Source of the DNA: Talpa occidentalis
Taxonomy: Eukaryota; Chordata; Mammalia; Eulipotyphla; Talpidae
Direction of reading: 5' to 3'
DNA: 64,000 nt
Assembly (NCBI RefSeq): GCF_014898055.3
Contig: NW_023602073.1
Coordinates: forward strand, 82,564,678 to 82,628,677
A model generated the notes under the pieces. That model saw nothing but the letters and a program-made list of their open reading frames with translations, did no database searches and had not been told where the DNA came from. How positions within the stretch are numbered: the stretch's first letter is position 1; every line of letters begins with the position of its first letter. Positions 12,961 to 25,015 of this stretch are shown here, piece after piece. Made by a program: the position numbers and the translations under genes.

Positions 12961-14659
12961 CATTCATCCACCCAAGCTTTCTTCCCCTTTCTTCTCCTTG
13001 ATCTCTTTTTAGTATTAATAGTTACTTGTTACCCCCTTAACATCTGGTCTTGCTCATCTTTGCCTATCCCGCCATAATTTTGACAGAAGGGAATCAGTCT
13101 ATGTTGCAAAATAAGAGGTTTAACCAGTAGTACAATTTAAGCACATAAATGACTTATCATGTATCATAATATAACACTTTTTAATGCACTAGCAAAAGAG
13201 AATCACAGAATCTGTCCCATTTGGAACCCAACACTACCATAAGGCCCCAAAACAAATAAAAAAGGCGTAAATCTATGTACAAATCACTCCTGCATTAGCA
13301 ATCCAATCCTACATCAATAACACTTAAATATAGGGGAAAACACTAAGGCACACTATAAGCTTATTAATGATAAAAGACAGTAAGAGGCAATGGCATCTCA
13401 TGACCATTCTACCAGTATTGAAGTGATTATCTCTGCTCTGTAACTTGCCTGAGACTGACAGTTTGTAGGAAAGGAAAATGTATTTGCAAGTTGATTGAGA
13501 ACAACTGCTTCTTTATAGTGACAGTGGAATAGATGACAGAATTTCTAAGGACTCCTGAGAAAGTAACAGTTGTCTTTCCAGGCAGGATGTCAGAGAGAAA
13601 AAAATGGAGTCTCAACAGCACCAGGCTTTTCAAATAGTATCAACAGTGTCAAATTAAAGGACAGCCTTTCCTAATGCTACATAAATTCATCACTTGTCTT
13701 TCTACTCTTATCCACAGTGATAAATCACTGAACATCATTTTAACTGTGAAAAACAATTCCACATGAGTCTAAGATTTAGGTATGAAATACTTTTGCTTAC
13801 AGAATTTATATGAAGGACCTGATCCCTGAGCGTTCCTCCAAGCTCTGCCATACACAAATAACACTCAGAGAGTGGACCAAGCCTCTATTGGACCCTTCCT
13901 CAGTATTTCAATGGAGAGCTATTTATATCTGTGCCAATGCATAGCAGGGAGGAATATAATCACTCTTCCAAATTCCTCTTCACTTCTCATTTGATATTGG
14001 GCACATGTGATTTTTGTAGTAATTTCTAGACACTTTCCCTGATTTCTACTTTTTTGTGTGTGCAGGTCAGTCCAACCACAAGACCTATTTCTCCTTCACC
14101 CCTAACTGAGGATTTTAGCACCTACCTGATGGTTAATAGGAAGGTCATTCTGTATATCCTTATGCTCATACAAAGCCAATTGTTATTTCCTCTTCAAACC
14201 AACAGCAAATTGTTCCCTTAAATATATCTACCAAGTTCTCCCTTTTCTTACTTTAGATAGAATTTATTATGCCTAGAAAAAAAAGTCTTCTCTTACAGTG
14301 TGGCAAATATAAGACTGAGGTGCACTGACTATTTAGGTGCCAGAAGGAATAAATGGTTATACTAATAAAATCAAGATTAAATTTACAAAATGTATTCCTC
14401 AGATCTAGAGAAGAGACTCTAGAAAGGATTTGTGTTGCAGAATAAAATAGTTTAATAAGAACGTATTCTTGTCTATCCATGACATATGACATGTTCCCTC
14501 TACATCTTGTCTGAATTAATCACAAGATATTAATCAGGATAGAAATGTAAAAATAAGTCAATGTTTTTAGGACTGTAATGAATTTGTACTTGAAGTACAT
14601 TGGTGGATTGTTGATTGAGGGTTCACAATAAACAGATAAACACATCCACACTAGAGGAC

Positions 14660-15020
14660 ATATAGAAGTGTTCACTACAGCCTATTCATAATAGAGCAAA
14701 GCTAGAAACAACCCAATGCTCATCAATGAAGCTTGGGCAAATGCTAGTGTGTTTACATAGACTAGATAAAATGCTGTCCTGTGTATGACCTAGATCTATA
14801 TGTACCAACAGAAAAGGAAATTAAAAGCAACTTTTCTCACCAAAAAAAAAAATGCTATGTACAAGATAAAGCTACATTTAGAATTTGTTCAAATACCCAA
14901 AATAATCTATTGTTTATGATTCCATGTAAGCAGTAAAAGTACAAAACTATGAACTAAAAGGGTTAAGTACTAAATTCATGAGAGTGGCTCTCTCTGAGAC
15001 AGGAATAGAGAAGGAAATAA
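14660..15020 (+). mobile_element. Old L1M 3'-end fragment
   Basis: TTCATAATAGAGCAAAGCTAGAAACAACCCAATG, TATGATTCCATGTAA and the GAGAGTGGCTCTCTCTGAGA stretch follow the order of an L1M 3' end. It is strongly decayed with no reading frame. The 3' limit is uncertain. Confidence 0.55.
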
Positions 15021-15997
15021 AGGAGATTTCTATTTGACTGCAAATTCTTTTCATTTCTTTCATTTTGGGTGCTTGGTACCTGGAGGTTTGAAAAATGCAC
15101 TTAATATTTTCTGTATTTTTGAAATAAAAATTAACAAAACAGGAAAGAAGATGCATTTTCAAAAATGGAATGGTAAACATCGTTTTTGCAAAATGCCCTT
15201 GAGGTTGAAGGGGGTTTATCTGACTAGCAATGGCTATATTTAATTTACCAATTATGTGGTATTCAAGGATTTTTATCAAAATTGAAAGAAGCACAATGCT
15301 GATACCCCTCTCATGCCTGATTAGTGAACTATTTCCTTCCCACACATATTAGTTCTAAAACTGTCTTCTCAGAATACTCTTTGTTTGTCACATATAAATC
15401 CCCCTTCAAGATGCTGACCAGAAAATCTTAGACATTTCTAAGCTGTTGCTGTCACTACATCGACAAGAATGCTGCTTTTGTCCAAAGTCAATCATTTAAG
15501 CAGCATTATCAGTGTTGAAAACAGCTGAGAGACTAATTTCTCCTCATATGCATCTCCCCCACTCCAATACCCCCATCTAAGAAAGAAGTGTATGAGATAA
15601 AATGAGTCTGGATTGTTGTGTCAGTAAAACCATCAGATGCCTTAAGATCCCAAAAATTATTTTCTTTGATACAACAGAGCAAAAGTATAATTTTTTTTTT
15701 CCTCTAGATGTTCTTTCCTTGAAAAATAATTAACTTTCGTTTTACATTGATTTTAAATATCAGAATGAATATTATGGATCTAAAAGACCTGAAGGCATTG
15801 TGAAGTACTGACACATTTTTATGCAAATTGCCTAACTTGATTCAGAACTTTCCATTGTCTCTTGGAGCATAATAGATGTGCTCCATGGTTAGACGGATCA
15901 CAAGTGAATCTGTGCATCGTAGAATCTGTGACTCTGACAGCCACAGCAGTGCTCATCTAACCTCATGCAACCTCTCTCTTCTGCTTTTTCTTGGAAG

Positions 15998-16060
15998 GGT
16001 GAAACTGGGCAACCAGGATTTCCAGGGTCCATTGGCCCTAAAGGACAAAAAGGAGAATCT
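15998..16060 (+). CDS. COL19A1: COL19A1 exon C (63 nt), triple helix
   Basis: It encodes 21 residues, GETGQPGFPG followed by SIGPKGQKGES: seven uninterrupted Gly-X-Y triplets. The acceptor is TTTTTCTTGGAAG and the donor TCT|GTAAGT. It opens the helical block that continues to exon N. The PKGQKGE wording is shared with human COL19A1 as I recall it. Confidence 0.95.
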
Positions 16061-16199
16061 GTAAGTATCTTAGCTTTGAAGGGAGAGGAAGAATATCCAA
16101 ACAATATATTAAAAATATGTTTCCTAACCAGCCCAATGTCATATCTTAGTAGCCGCTGCTGTGACAAACAAAAATAAATTCAGTATTTGAGCAAGTGTT

Positions 16200-16420
16200 C
16201 TCTCTGAGATGCTAAGTCCTATACATGCATTAGCTTACTCAATCTAATAAAAAAAAAATACAACCAAACAGGAGATAGGCTAATTAATACTCCACTCTTC
16301 AGATGAGGAAACTAAGGCACAGAGAAGTTACATAACCTGCCCAAGGTCACAGGTTAGTAAGTTTTGGAACCATGATTCACACCTAGGTTGGCTTGCTCAA
16401 GAACCCAGTGTTTAAAAAGC
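16200..16420 (-). repeat. MIR SINE, antisense
   Basis: Contains TCAGATGAGGAAACTAAGGC, AGAGAAGTTACATAACCTGC and CCAAGGTCACAGGTTAGTAAG, the reverse complement of the MIR core. Confidence 0.85.
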
Positions 16421-16875
16421 GCTAAGCTTCCCTACTACAATTAAAAGTTCTAGCTAAAGTAAATAATAAATCCAATATAATTAAAGACTGGAGCTAATTT
16501 AATGTTTATCTATCTCCTCAAACAACTGCTCTTAGTATACTTTCTGAAATTATTTTTCTTTCTTAAATTCTGTAAGATCAATGTGACTTCTCAGCCAATT
16601 TTCAGTATTATGGAGGTCAGTTTAAGACTTAGTTCTGGTGGAGGAAAAAAAAAAACCCTACGGTATCATTTATATTCAGGTAAGACTACCTAAAGAAATT
16701 ACATGAATCCAAGTTATTAAAAAAAAAAAACAACTATTCTTTTAAAGTTGTTAAAAAAATAAAGGAAAGAAGAAACCCACAACAACCCTCAAGAATCAGA
16801 CTTACCAAGTAAATGTTTCATCTTTGTTTTAAAAATGTAATTTTTTCAAATCACTTTTACCCCTTTTCTTGCCAG

Positions 16876-16918
16876 GGTGAAAAAGGGATATTGGTTTATA
16901 GAGGACAATGAATGAGAG
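16876..16918 (+). pseudogene. Probable fossil collagen exon in intron C-D
   Basis: A pyrimidine-rich acceptor (TTTTACCCCTTTTCTTGCCAG, read here as two overlapping parts ending at 16875) precedes GGT GAA AAA GGG ATA TTG GTT TAT AGA GGA CAA TGA. This reads G-E-K-G-I-L-V-Y-R-G-Q-stop. Gly codons sit at positions 1, 4 and 10, and position 7 is GTT (Val), one change from a Gly codon. The frame then stops. A weak GT follows at 16919, giving 43 nt, which is not a collagen exon length. It could be chance, or a dead relative of its neighbours. It is not part of the COL19A1 reading frame I trust. Confidence 0.45.
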
Positions 16919-17892
16919 GTCATTGAAATGCCTACATGCCAAATAGAAATAATATAAAAGTATGTAATAGTACAAAAGCAACTTTTCCCTGTACTTCAGC
17001 TTTTAAAATTATGCATCTGTAGAAATGACAGTAATTTTTCAGGTATCTTTAGAATCAGGGCTGTTACAGATTACTGCAGGTTCCTGTACCTTCAGGCGCT
17101 GCTCTTGCCCTTAGTATCCAGCCCAGACCTCCCTACGTGACTGTGAAACCAACTGTCCAGTGGTTCACGCACCCAACACACAGAAGGACCAAACACCAAA
17201 TACTAACTGAAGCAGAGAAAGGTTTTATTATTATTATTATCAAGATGATGCTGAGAGGGGATTGGCAGCCCAAACTCAAATCCACTGTTTGGAAGAAGAG
17301 GGCTTCAGTGTTTCTCAGATCCTAGCATCTGTGAAAAGAAATATTAGTTATTTGGTGAACCTGTGCAAATCAGCAAGTGGTTTCAGGAAGGAGACATACA
17401 TCCTAACTTGAGGAAGGCCATTTAGCTCAACAACCACAGGGTTGTTTTTTTCATTAATAGTCAGTTTCCCTAAAACAAGCTTTTTCGTCAACACCTTGAA
17501 TCTGTTAAAGATCTTAACACATAACTTGCAGGAGTTAATATATTTGCCTAGTACTTGAATTCTTGTGCTACCATATTAGTCGCAAGGAACAGCTTTGAGG
17601 GTTCCATGGATGACTGACAATTTCCAGTGTCCCACTATTCCAGCCTGGTGGTGCTGTCCCTTCCACCTGCCAGCCCATTCTGGATGCTCCACACTTGTCA
17701 GCATCTCTTAACACATCTTAGCTGCTTCTCTAGGTCTCCACTGTCTCTCCTCCAAGCTTGAACACTGACAATCACCTTCTCTTAATTTCCATGTGACATA
17801 TGGCAGACCTGGCAGTGAGATTTACTAAAATTCTTTTGGAAAAGCAGGTATTTGTAGAGCCAAAAGAAGAAACTTTCAGTGAAGTAAACCCA

Positions 17893-18060
17893 GGTATCTT
17901 AAATGTAAATGTGCACTTGAATCACCTGGGGATCATTTTGCAATGCTGACTCTAACTCAGAGGGTCTGGGGTGCTAGCAGAGAGACTGCAGGTCTCAGTG
18001 TCTCAGGTGATGCTCTTCGGGTTGGACCATGGACCATATGCTCTAGGTAGCAAGGTTCGA
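17893..18060 (+). mobile_element. MER-type hAT DNA transposon relic
   Basis: Contains CACTTGAATCACCTGGGG, CTAACTCAGAGGGTCTGGGG and CAGGTGATGCTCTTCGG in the same order as the relic at 12544. Ends are eroded. Confidence 0.5.
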
Positions 18061-18602
18061 AGGATCTCATAGCTCCAGCAGCCTCCCTCTGGCTTTCTCT
18101 CCTACCACCAGTGTTTGAGCTTGGGGTGAAGCAGGTGAAAAGAGACAGCCCATCTACCCCACTACCCCAGTTGAAACTACCTTTAGCCCTCTCAGCCTTA
18201 CCCAGGAGAAACAAACTTCTTTTCCTTTAACTCTTCTTCTTTCCAGTTCCCTCTTAATCCCTTAGTTTTCCACTCCCTTTGCCTCCTTCCTCCTTACCCC
18301 CCACGTAAAACAAACACAGACACACACACACACTTTTTACTTTATTGTATGGAACAATGTAGCTCTTATCCCCTGCCTTTCTATTCCAGAACAAGGTCTA
18401 GATTTAACTTTGCATAATAACCAGAAGGTCAAAACAAAACAGTCTTCATCCAAATTTGAATTCTGAACCTGAATGATAATGTTCAAATGGTAGTTTGGCC
18501 TCCACACAGAACATTTAGAATATGTTGGGGTGTGGAACTTATCAGAACTGAAATATTCCAAGGAGACCGTCTTATAGATAGGGAAAGATATTCTACAATG
18601 TG

Positions 18603-18841
18603 GGCCTCCCTGGTGGCCCAGGCAGTTGAGCACCACACTGTGAAGCTGTTCGCAGCCTCTGCAGCGCAGGTTCGATGCCGGCGAGAATCCCACATGGCGA
18701 AACAGACCTCTCCTGTCTCGCCTGCTGCTCCCCTCAGCAGTGTATTTCATCAGTCTGCCTGTTCTGTTCTCCACTCTGTCTCTGGTGAATCCTCTCACCG
18801 TCGCTCGCATCTGGCCTGTACCCCGGATCTTGTATAAAAAA
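18603..18841 (+). repeat. tRNA-derived SINE, older subfamily, 19-bp perfect TSD
   Basis: The duplication AAAGATATTCTACAATGTG is exact at 18584-18602 and 18842-18860. The element runs GGCCTCCCTGGTGGCCCAGG, B box GGTTCGATGCC, TCCCACATGGCG, the hairpin, CTGGCCTGTACCCC and a short A-rich tail. The 157-aa and 116-aa open frames through it are repeat artefacts. Confidence 0.95.
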
Positions 18842-19814
18842 AAAGATATTCTACAATGTGATGACCCAGGGAGTAACTATTGGAGCTAGGACTAAATATG
18901 AAGTCTCTGGACAACCAGGCTCATGTTTTCCTTTTTCTACCCATTACTTTAGACAGTGAGGCTTTACACAGTTTCTAAATAAGCAATGACATAAGCAGGG
19001 TGATAAAAGCAGAAACAGCCATTGTATAGACAATGTGACTCATTGCTCATTTTAGTTAATATCCTCTCCTGTCTTAAAATCAAATTGATTTTTTAGAATT
19101 ACAATGAAATAGTAAGAATAAAATAAAGACCTGACCTAATGTATAAATGTAATAAGATGTAATCATGTTAGAAAGAAAATGTTGGGCATATTAATCAGGG
19201 TAAGCTTTGTTGAGCTAAGTAACAAATTAACCCTGAAATTTCTGTGACTTTGCAAAAAAAAAAAAAAAAAAAAAAAGATTGACTCTTGCTTTTTGCTCAT
19301 GCATGCATGCCCAGCAAGATTTAGTTGGAGAAAGTGGGTGTTCTCCTCTGTATTACATTCAGATACCAGGCTGATTACCACCGTGGAGCTGTGCCATCTG
19401 CTGTACACAACTTTCTCTATCATCACTGCAGGGAAAGTGGGAGGGAGAATTGTGAATGGGCTTATTGTGTTAGCCTGCAAGTGACACATGTCACTTCTGC
19501 TAACATTTCATTGCCAGAACTAGCTACATGGTCCCCATAACTGCAAAGAACTGGGAAAACTGGGCCGAAGGTGACCCCCATTGTCCCTACCATGCAAAAC
19601 TTGAGGTGAAAAAGCACAGAGGTTTATTTAGTAGCCATTTATCCCCATGACTGATTTAAGAGAATAGCAGTCCCTAAGAGGTCCATTGAGAGCAGTTCTA
19701 CCCACCAGAATGATTTCAAACTTTCTCTTGACTTTCATAAACAAAAGAAAATATTTTTTAATGTATGGTTTTCATCTTATTGTCAATCCATTCAATTACA
19801 AATCACATCAAATA

Positions 19815-20050
19815 GACTGAGCAAGGAAAGGTGGAATCTCAACTCAGGCTGCCTGGGTTTCAATCCTAAACAGTCTCTATTGGCTATTTGGCCTGGGGAA
19901 ATTTATGTGTCTCAGTTTCCTCATCTGTAAATGGATATACTATTATCCCCTGTTGACACATGAGGATTAACTAGTTAATATGTATAAGAGGATTAGAACA
20001 GTGCTTTATTATACTGTAAGAGTTCAGCAAGTACTAGCTATTATTATTTT
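19815..20050 (+). repeat. MIR SINE
   Basis: GCTGCCTGGGTTTCAATCC, GTCTCAGTTTCCTCATCTG, TAAATGGATATACTATTATC and GAGGATTAACTAGTTAATA follow MIR consensus order closely. It is one of the best preserved MIRs here. Confidence 0.88.
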
Positions 20051-20229
20051 ATCTGTGTGACTTTAAATTTTTTAATTTAAAAATTTTCAATAGGCACCAA
20101 CAGTGTAGAGCAGAAATGCTATGATAGACAAGATGGAGTATATCCCTGCAACACAGAGTTTACAGCCTAGATTAACAAGGGGACATAAAGTGGGTGAATA
20201 TTATTTTACAGGAAATAATATAGAGTTAC

Positions 20230-20365
20230 TCACAACCCTTCTGAGTCTCTTTCCTCAAGCTTGAAGTGAGACAGTATCTTCCTCACAGCACTGTTACAAA
20301 GATTCAGTGAGATCATGTGGCTGTAACTTCTAGAACAGAAACTAACAAGAGTTAGCTCAAGGCTG
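20230..20365 (+). repeat. MIR fragment
   Basis: GAGTCTCTTTCCTCAAGC, TATCTTCCTCACAGCACTG and AAGATTCAGTGAGATCATG resemble the 3' half of MIR. Confidence 0.6.
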
Positions 20366-20988
20366 AGATTGGGTTGTTAGTATACAGTGACCATGGAAAG
20401 AGAGTTGTTTAACAAGAGGTACCCCCTCAAAGCTTACATCTCTCTCTAAGACCTTCATACATACATCCAACCAGAACCACCACCAGTTTCATGGACATGT
20501 ACTTGTTATTCATCCAAGAATTAACCCCTTTATGGCATTTTAAATTAGCATTTAAAATAATAGTGATTTAGTAAAGTATCGCAAATAATGACTTTGTATT
20601 TTCAAGCACTAACTTAATGGGCAGAATTCAAATGAATGTCCTCCTGTTCATCACTCATCATCCATTCTGCTATGGCTGCCTCTGTATGGCCCTTGCAAGA
20701 GGAAGCTTAGGCCATGGACAACATTCCAATTTCTCAATGGCTCAGGATTCTCAAAATATGAGAATGATTACTGTATTGTTCGTTTGGGAATATGAAATAG
20801 TTTTTAAAGTATTTCTCATGTGCTTCCCGTAAGCTGCACAGGCAAACTCTGTACATTCTGAATCATTTTAGAGGTTTGCTTTCAATGCAAGTCTGAATTT
20901 GGCCTGCAGAATTTATTCACATCCAGTTTTGGAAAGTTTATCTCCAAAAGTATTTAGAATTGATTCTGTTTTCTACCATTTTTCCTAG

Positions 20989-21024
20989 GGGGAACCTTTT
21001 ACAAAAGGTGAAAAGGGAGATCGA
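20989..21024 (+). CDS. COL19A1: COL19A1 exon D (36 nt)
   Basis: The peptide is GEPFTKGEKGDR. The acceptor is CATTTTTCCTAG and the donor CGA|GTAAGT. Position 4 is Phe instead of Gly, so FTK is a one-triplet imperfection between regular triplets. This unusual string is highly diagnostic for COL19A1. It adds KGE and KGD motifs, which in collagens form interchain lysine-acid bridges. Confidence 0.96.
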
Positions 21025-21874
21025 GTAAGTAGATGTTTTATCGTTATCTGGGGTTTTCTACTTCATTGATTTCCTTCTCGCTGATTTCTAGTATGTTTAC
21101 TTTGGAGTCTAATAGATTTGATAAAATCAGCTCTCTGAGCATTTTACTTTTTCCCCTGTGAATTTGACTCTTTTATTTTGATCAATGAGAAATTTTAAAC
21201 CTTGTTAAGTTTTATCATGTGATGCTTTTACATTCAGTCTGGGAAGCATATATTCTCCATAACCCATTACTATTAGTGACTGGATATGAATGTTATGAAA
21301 GATCCACTTAGGATATCTGAAATACAAAATGAAAATACAAGGTATAGTTTCTTTCAAAAATTGTGCTAATGATGCAAATTGAATTTATCAAATAGGATGA
21401 TTTTATTAAAAGCATAAATAATTAATAAGTCATGGAAAATAGAAGAGTCAACTCATTATAACTGTTAAGGTTTTTTTGTATGACCTTAATTTTTTGTTTG
21501 TTTTTCATTAAATATATATACCTGATTATAGAATCACCATAACATATCAACTCAAATTCTACTTTTTTTCCCCTTCTCCTCTGAAATTTTAACAATGTCA
21601 GCAAAGTAATAAAATTCAGTGATTACTACTGGAACATGATTACAGGGTCAAAATAACTTTTGGGAAAAAAACATTATTAAAGAAAGAAAATGAATTATTT
21701 TTACTTCCTAGCAAAAATATTTTAAATCATGTTTTATAATGAACCCTGCTTGTCATATCTTCCATAATTTCCTTTATTGTATGTTAATTAGTGGGAATTC
21801 AAATGTATGCAAGCACTAGAGAAGCTCATCTCTGAATTTAAGGATTACATATATGTTAAATATTTTACTTACAG
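21025..21874 (+). other. COL19A1: Intron D-E (850 nt)
   Basis: A+T-rich sequence. I see no repeat, RNA gene or coding signal in it. Confidence 0.8.
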
Positions 21875-21910
21875 GGAGAACCTGGGATAATAGGATCACA
21901 GGGGATAAAG
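21875..21910 (+). CDS. COL19A1: COL19A1 exon E (36 nt), triple helix
   Basis: The peptide is GEPGIIGSQGIK, four regular triplets. The acceptor is TTTTACTTACAG and the donor AAG|GTAATC. Joined to exon F it gives IKGEPGDP, another KGE motif. The intron that follows is only 97 nt. Confidence 0.95.
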
Positions 21911-22007
21911 GTAATCTCATCATGTCTTTTGATTGCATCTTCAAACCTAATTGAGATTGTGAAAAGTCAAATCACTATTTCACTTTTCATTCCACCTATA
22001 TATATAG

Positions 22008-22061
22008 GGTGAACCTGGAGATCCTGGTCCCCCCGGTGTAATAGGAAGCCCAGGACTAAAG
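22008..22061 (+). CDS. COL19A1: COL19A1 exon F (54 nt), triple helix
   Basis: The peptide is GEPGDPGPPGVIGSPGLK, six regular triplets. The donor is AAG|GTATAT. The acceptor CCACCTATATATATAG has a weak, AT-alternating pyrimidine tract; the stronger pyrimidines lie farther upstream (CACTTTTCATTCC). Confidence 0.95.
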
Positions 22062-22748
22062 GTATATAAAAATTTTCTGAGATAAATTAGGGGAAAATGA
22101 AGTTATAGCCTTTTTTATGTAACACAGTTACTGTGGCATGCCACTTATTTTCTTCACAGATGGCCTCAGAGACTTTATCATTCTTCCATGGTGATTCTCC
22201 CAACCCCCATCTCCAATTGGCTGCATTAGTACTACACACACAGTAACAGTACCTTTTGGTTTGCAATAAGATTTTTCAACTCTTTTTCAGGGCATATTCA
22301 CAGTAGTGTCCCTCAAAGCTTTAAGAATAAATAATGAGAGCTAAATCTGTGACTGAGCTATATTCTTAGAGTGAACAAGATTTAAGACTCAATTTCTAAG
22401 CCAAATTTATGTGTCCCTGAGATGCTTGTGCTCCCCTGGTGGGATTTCTCAGGTGTCCCAAGAAAGACAAGCTGGTGGGAGGTGTGGGAGAGACAATGTC
22501 AAATGTTCCCACCAATGAGTAAGGCATGTTATCCAGGCCTCACCTACTGGTAAGAACAGGACCACTTAAATGGCAACATCTCTAAACTATCTTTGTAAAC
22601 CCAAAGCACATTTCACTAATACACAGAGAAGGTAGGATGAAGGAAAGTCAGTCTTTCTATAGATAAAGATCACACCAAGTTTTATAGATATTCAGGTACT
22701 ATCTAATATTCTTAGCAAAGTTAAAGTACCTATCACCTTCTGTTTTAG
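22062..22748 (+). other. COL19A1: Intron F-G (687 nt)
   Basis: Unique-looking sequence with no recognised feature. Confidence 0.8.
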
Positions 22749-22802
22749 GGTCAGCAAGGACCTGCAGGAACTATGGGACCCAGAGGACCACCAGGAGATA
22801 TT
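22749..22802 (+). CDS. COL19A1: COL19A1 exon G (54 nt), triple helix
   Basis: The peptide is GQQGPAGTMGPRGPPGDI, six regular triplets. The acceptor is CTTCTGTTTTAG. The donor is ATT|GTATGT, unusual among its neighbours because the exon ends in T rather than G or A. Confidence 0.95.
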
Positions 22803-24175
22803 GTATGTATAGTAGATACCTATGTCTTTGATATTTGTAAATTAAATGGAAACTGAGCCATGTTTTAAAGAATGTCAACATCAATTCATGTGACTGTGTG
22901 ATACCACATTCCAAAGACACGGGCCATCACTAAAACTGATCACATCTAATATCAGGGGCTACTGGGAATGCTAATGTCTTCATATATTCATGGGAGGTTC
23001 TTTTGAATTCGTAAGGCTAATTAATCAGTCTTTGGAACTCAAGTTAATTAAATTATTATGCTGGACATTCTGGTCAGCACTGTACCAATAGTCGAAGGGA
23101 TTGGAAACATCAAAAGAAATAAGGAAAACCAAGATAAGAAGTATTTCCATTGTGCATGGCTTCTGTTCATTTCACCATCCAAAAACAAAAACAACTTCCA
23201 AAGCTTCTGCTGTTGTTTTCTTGAAAGATCCTCCAAAAAGAACAAGTCTCTTGGCTGAAACTATTTTAAAATGCAGCCAAGAAAAGTCTTTGGGTTGCAT
23301 TATAATCTAGCTTTAGTGGACTCACTATATACACACACACAACCCTGCATCCATCTTTTTTTGTCTCTTGGACAATCTCGCTAGCTTTCTGACAACTTGG
23401 GAGTCAAGATTCACCGTCAGTCCCATTCGAACAAAATGGAAAAAAAATGTTTTCCTCTAACTTCTTGGAGAGACTGATCTCTGGCCACCATCCATGTTCC
23501 TTCTCTACAACTGCTAAAGTCTCTCCTTTTCTCATTACCTAGGGAGCAACCCCATGATCTCTTCCTTTATTCTTTATGCTCCATCACTGAACCTGCAGAG
23601 GCCTGTCTTTCAGCTCACTCAGTCGGCTTGGTGCTTCAAACCTTCAGTTCCCAGAACGAAATTTTTTGCTTGGCACTTAGTGCATGCAGCAGGTATATGT
23701 CAGGGAGAAATCTTACTATCAGGGAGAAAATGCTATTGGTGCCAGTGGAGCCACAAGATGCCCAAGAAGTGAGCTTAAGGGAGAGTGGCTGGAGCTAAAA
23801 AACAGAGACTAAAATCAAAAAAGGAAAGAGCCACAGTTGCCAAAGTATAGTAAAACCAGATTTTCCTATTTACCTCATTATCCTTCTGAATCATAATGTG
23901 ATGTTACCGACTACTATCCTTCCACCCCTTCTTGGCAATAGTATGGATGAGGCATTTGGTTCAATTCTGCTTGATTTAATTTCTTTGCCATGGCATCTGA
24001 TTGACTTCTCTTGAAGCAACAAGCCACATTTTTACTAATGGTTTTCCCTAACAAGCCAAAATCAACCCTTCTCCAAACAGTGCATATATTAAAATCCTGA
24101 CCCACCACAGATAGAAATTGTGTTATAACAAGAGATGTTTTAATTGCTCTTTCCATTTTATTCTGAATTTTCTAG
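22803..24175 (+). other. COL19A1: Intron G-H (1373 nt)
   Basis: A few short CA repeats occur around 23329-23342. No named repeat or coding signal was recognised. The small open frames at 23.0-23.8 kb and 23.9-24.2 kb show no protein-like features. Confidence 0.75.
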
Positions 24176-24229
24176 GGATTGCCAGGAGAACATGGTATCC
24201 CAGGAAAACAAGGCATTAAAGGAGAAAAG
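24176..24229 (+). CDS. COL19A1: COL19A1 exon H (54 nt), triple helix
   Basis: The peptide is GLPGEHGIPGKQGIKGEK, identical to the human segment as I recall it. Six regular triplets end in KGEK. The acceptor is ATTTTCTAG and the donor AAG|GTATCA. Confidence 0.96.
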
Positions 24230-24925
24230 GTATCATTTTCATTTTAGTTGTTTCATATATTTTAAAAGCTACATAGGCGGAAAAGACAGGTAATCAATAG
24301 GAGCTTGGAGAAATGGAAGGATAGAACAAGAATGACAGAATTGTGTAGGGAAGAGACAATCACATAAAAAGCAGTGTGAATGCTGTCCCCTGAAGTTAGG
24401 CATCATGGCAGCTGTTGTTTTGGCATAGAAAAACAAGGTGACAAAATGAACTAACTTAGACATGAAAATCTCTGCACTCAGAAAGTCTCTTTCATGCTCA
24501 GCTCCCAACTCTGATATGGACTTAAGTCTCATAATCTTTCAGGACCTATTTCCATAATGTCTACATGGGAATAGTATATTAATAGTGAAAACTTGCTTAA
24601 AGAAAGCATAAAGATGATCTAAGGAGCTTAATAAATAGATATGCACTTTTGTGCATATATTTATACACTTGCCTATGTTTTATAATACTGCTAAGCTTAT
24701 TGTAAGGTACCTCACTACAAAATTTAAATGCATTTGAGATAATCAGAATGGTGCCCGGCATGAATTCATTTCTCAATAAAAATTGCTGAATGAGTGAATG
24801 AATGAATGAATGAATGAATTGAGAAAATGAATTAGACAATTTCAAACGTGGAAACTACAACTTCCACACCTCCTACCATGACCTAAGCAATGGAATAAAT
24901 AAGACTATTGCCTTGTTTTCCTCAG
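24230..24925 (+). other. COL19A1: Intron H-I (696 nt)
   Basis: It holds an L2/MIR-like 3' end at about 24660-24822 ending in a GAAT microsatellite. The rest has no recognised feature. Confidence 0.75.
24660..24822 (+). repeat. L2-type 3' end with (GAAT)n microsatellite
   Basis: GGTGCCCGGCATGAATTC, then CTCAATAAAAATTGCTGAATG and about six GAAT units (about 24793-24822), is the usual form of an L2/MIR-class 3' terminus. The upstream boundary is guessed. Confidence 0.55.
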
Positions 24926-25015
24926 GGGGAGCCAGGTGGGATTATAGGCCCTCCTGGACTTCCAGGTCCAAAAGGTGAGGCTGGTCCTCCAGGGAAAAGC
25001 CTGCCAGGGGAACCA
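24926..25015 (+). CDS. COL19A1: COL19A1 exon I (90 nt), triple helix with one break
   Basis: It encodes 30 residues: GEPGGIIGPPGLPG, then PKGEAGPPGKSLPGEP. The acceptor is TTTTCCTCAG and the donor CCA|GTAAGT. It is the longest purely helical exon here. Two phase irregularities are visible: GG-II near the start, and GKSLPG near the end, where two extra residues separate Gly positions. Such short breaks put flexible kinks in FACIT helices. KSLPGEP is diagnostic for COL19A1. Confidence 0.96.

Larger units (their letters stand above)
10753..15997 (+). other. COL19A1: Intron B-C (5245 nt)
   Basis: It contains a hAT-type MER relic (12544-12735), an adjoining MIR (about 12740-12960) and the 3' end of an old L1M (about 14660-15020). 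There is a poly-A run at about 11409-11426. A 200-bp stretch at about 10797-10990 starting ATTTATTTATTGGGGCAG could be a very decayed repeat that I cannot name. Nothing else is recognised. Confidence 0.75.
16061..20988 (+). other. COL19A1: Intron C-D (4928 nt)
   Basis: It contains an antisense MIR (about 16200-16420), a probable fossil collagen exon (16876-16918), a MER-type DNA relic (about 17893-18060), a SINE (18603-18841) and two MIR pieces (19815-20050 and 20230-20365). The 19190-19600 block, with a 23-nt A run, reads as an old interspersed repeat I cannot name. Confidence 0.75.

Noticed and set aside
14947..15345. 132-codon open frame on the minus strand
   Set aside because: Falls in an old L1 3' end and A+T-rich intron. 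No start context or domain.
18337..18837. 157-aa and 116-aa open frames
   Set aside because: Both cross the SINE at 18603-18841. Similar frames recur in every copy of that SINE.
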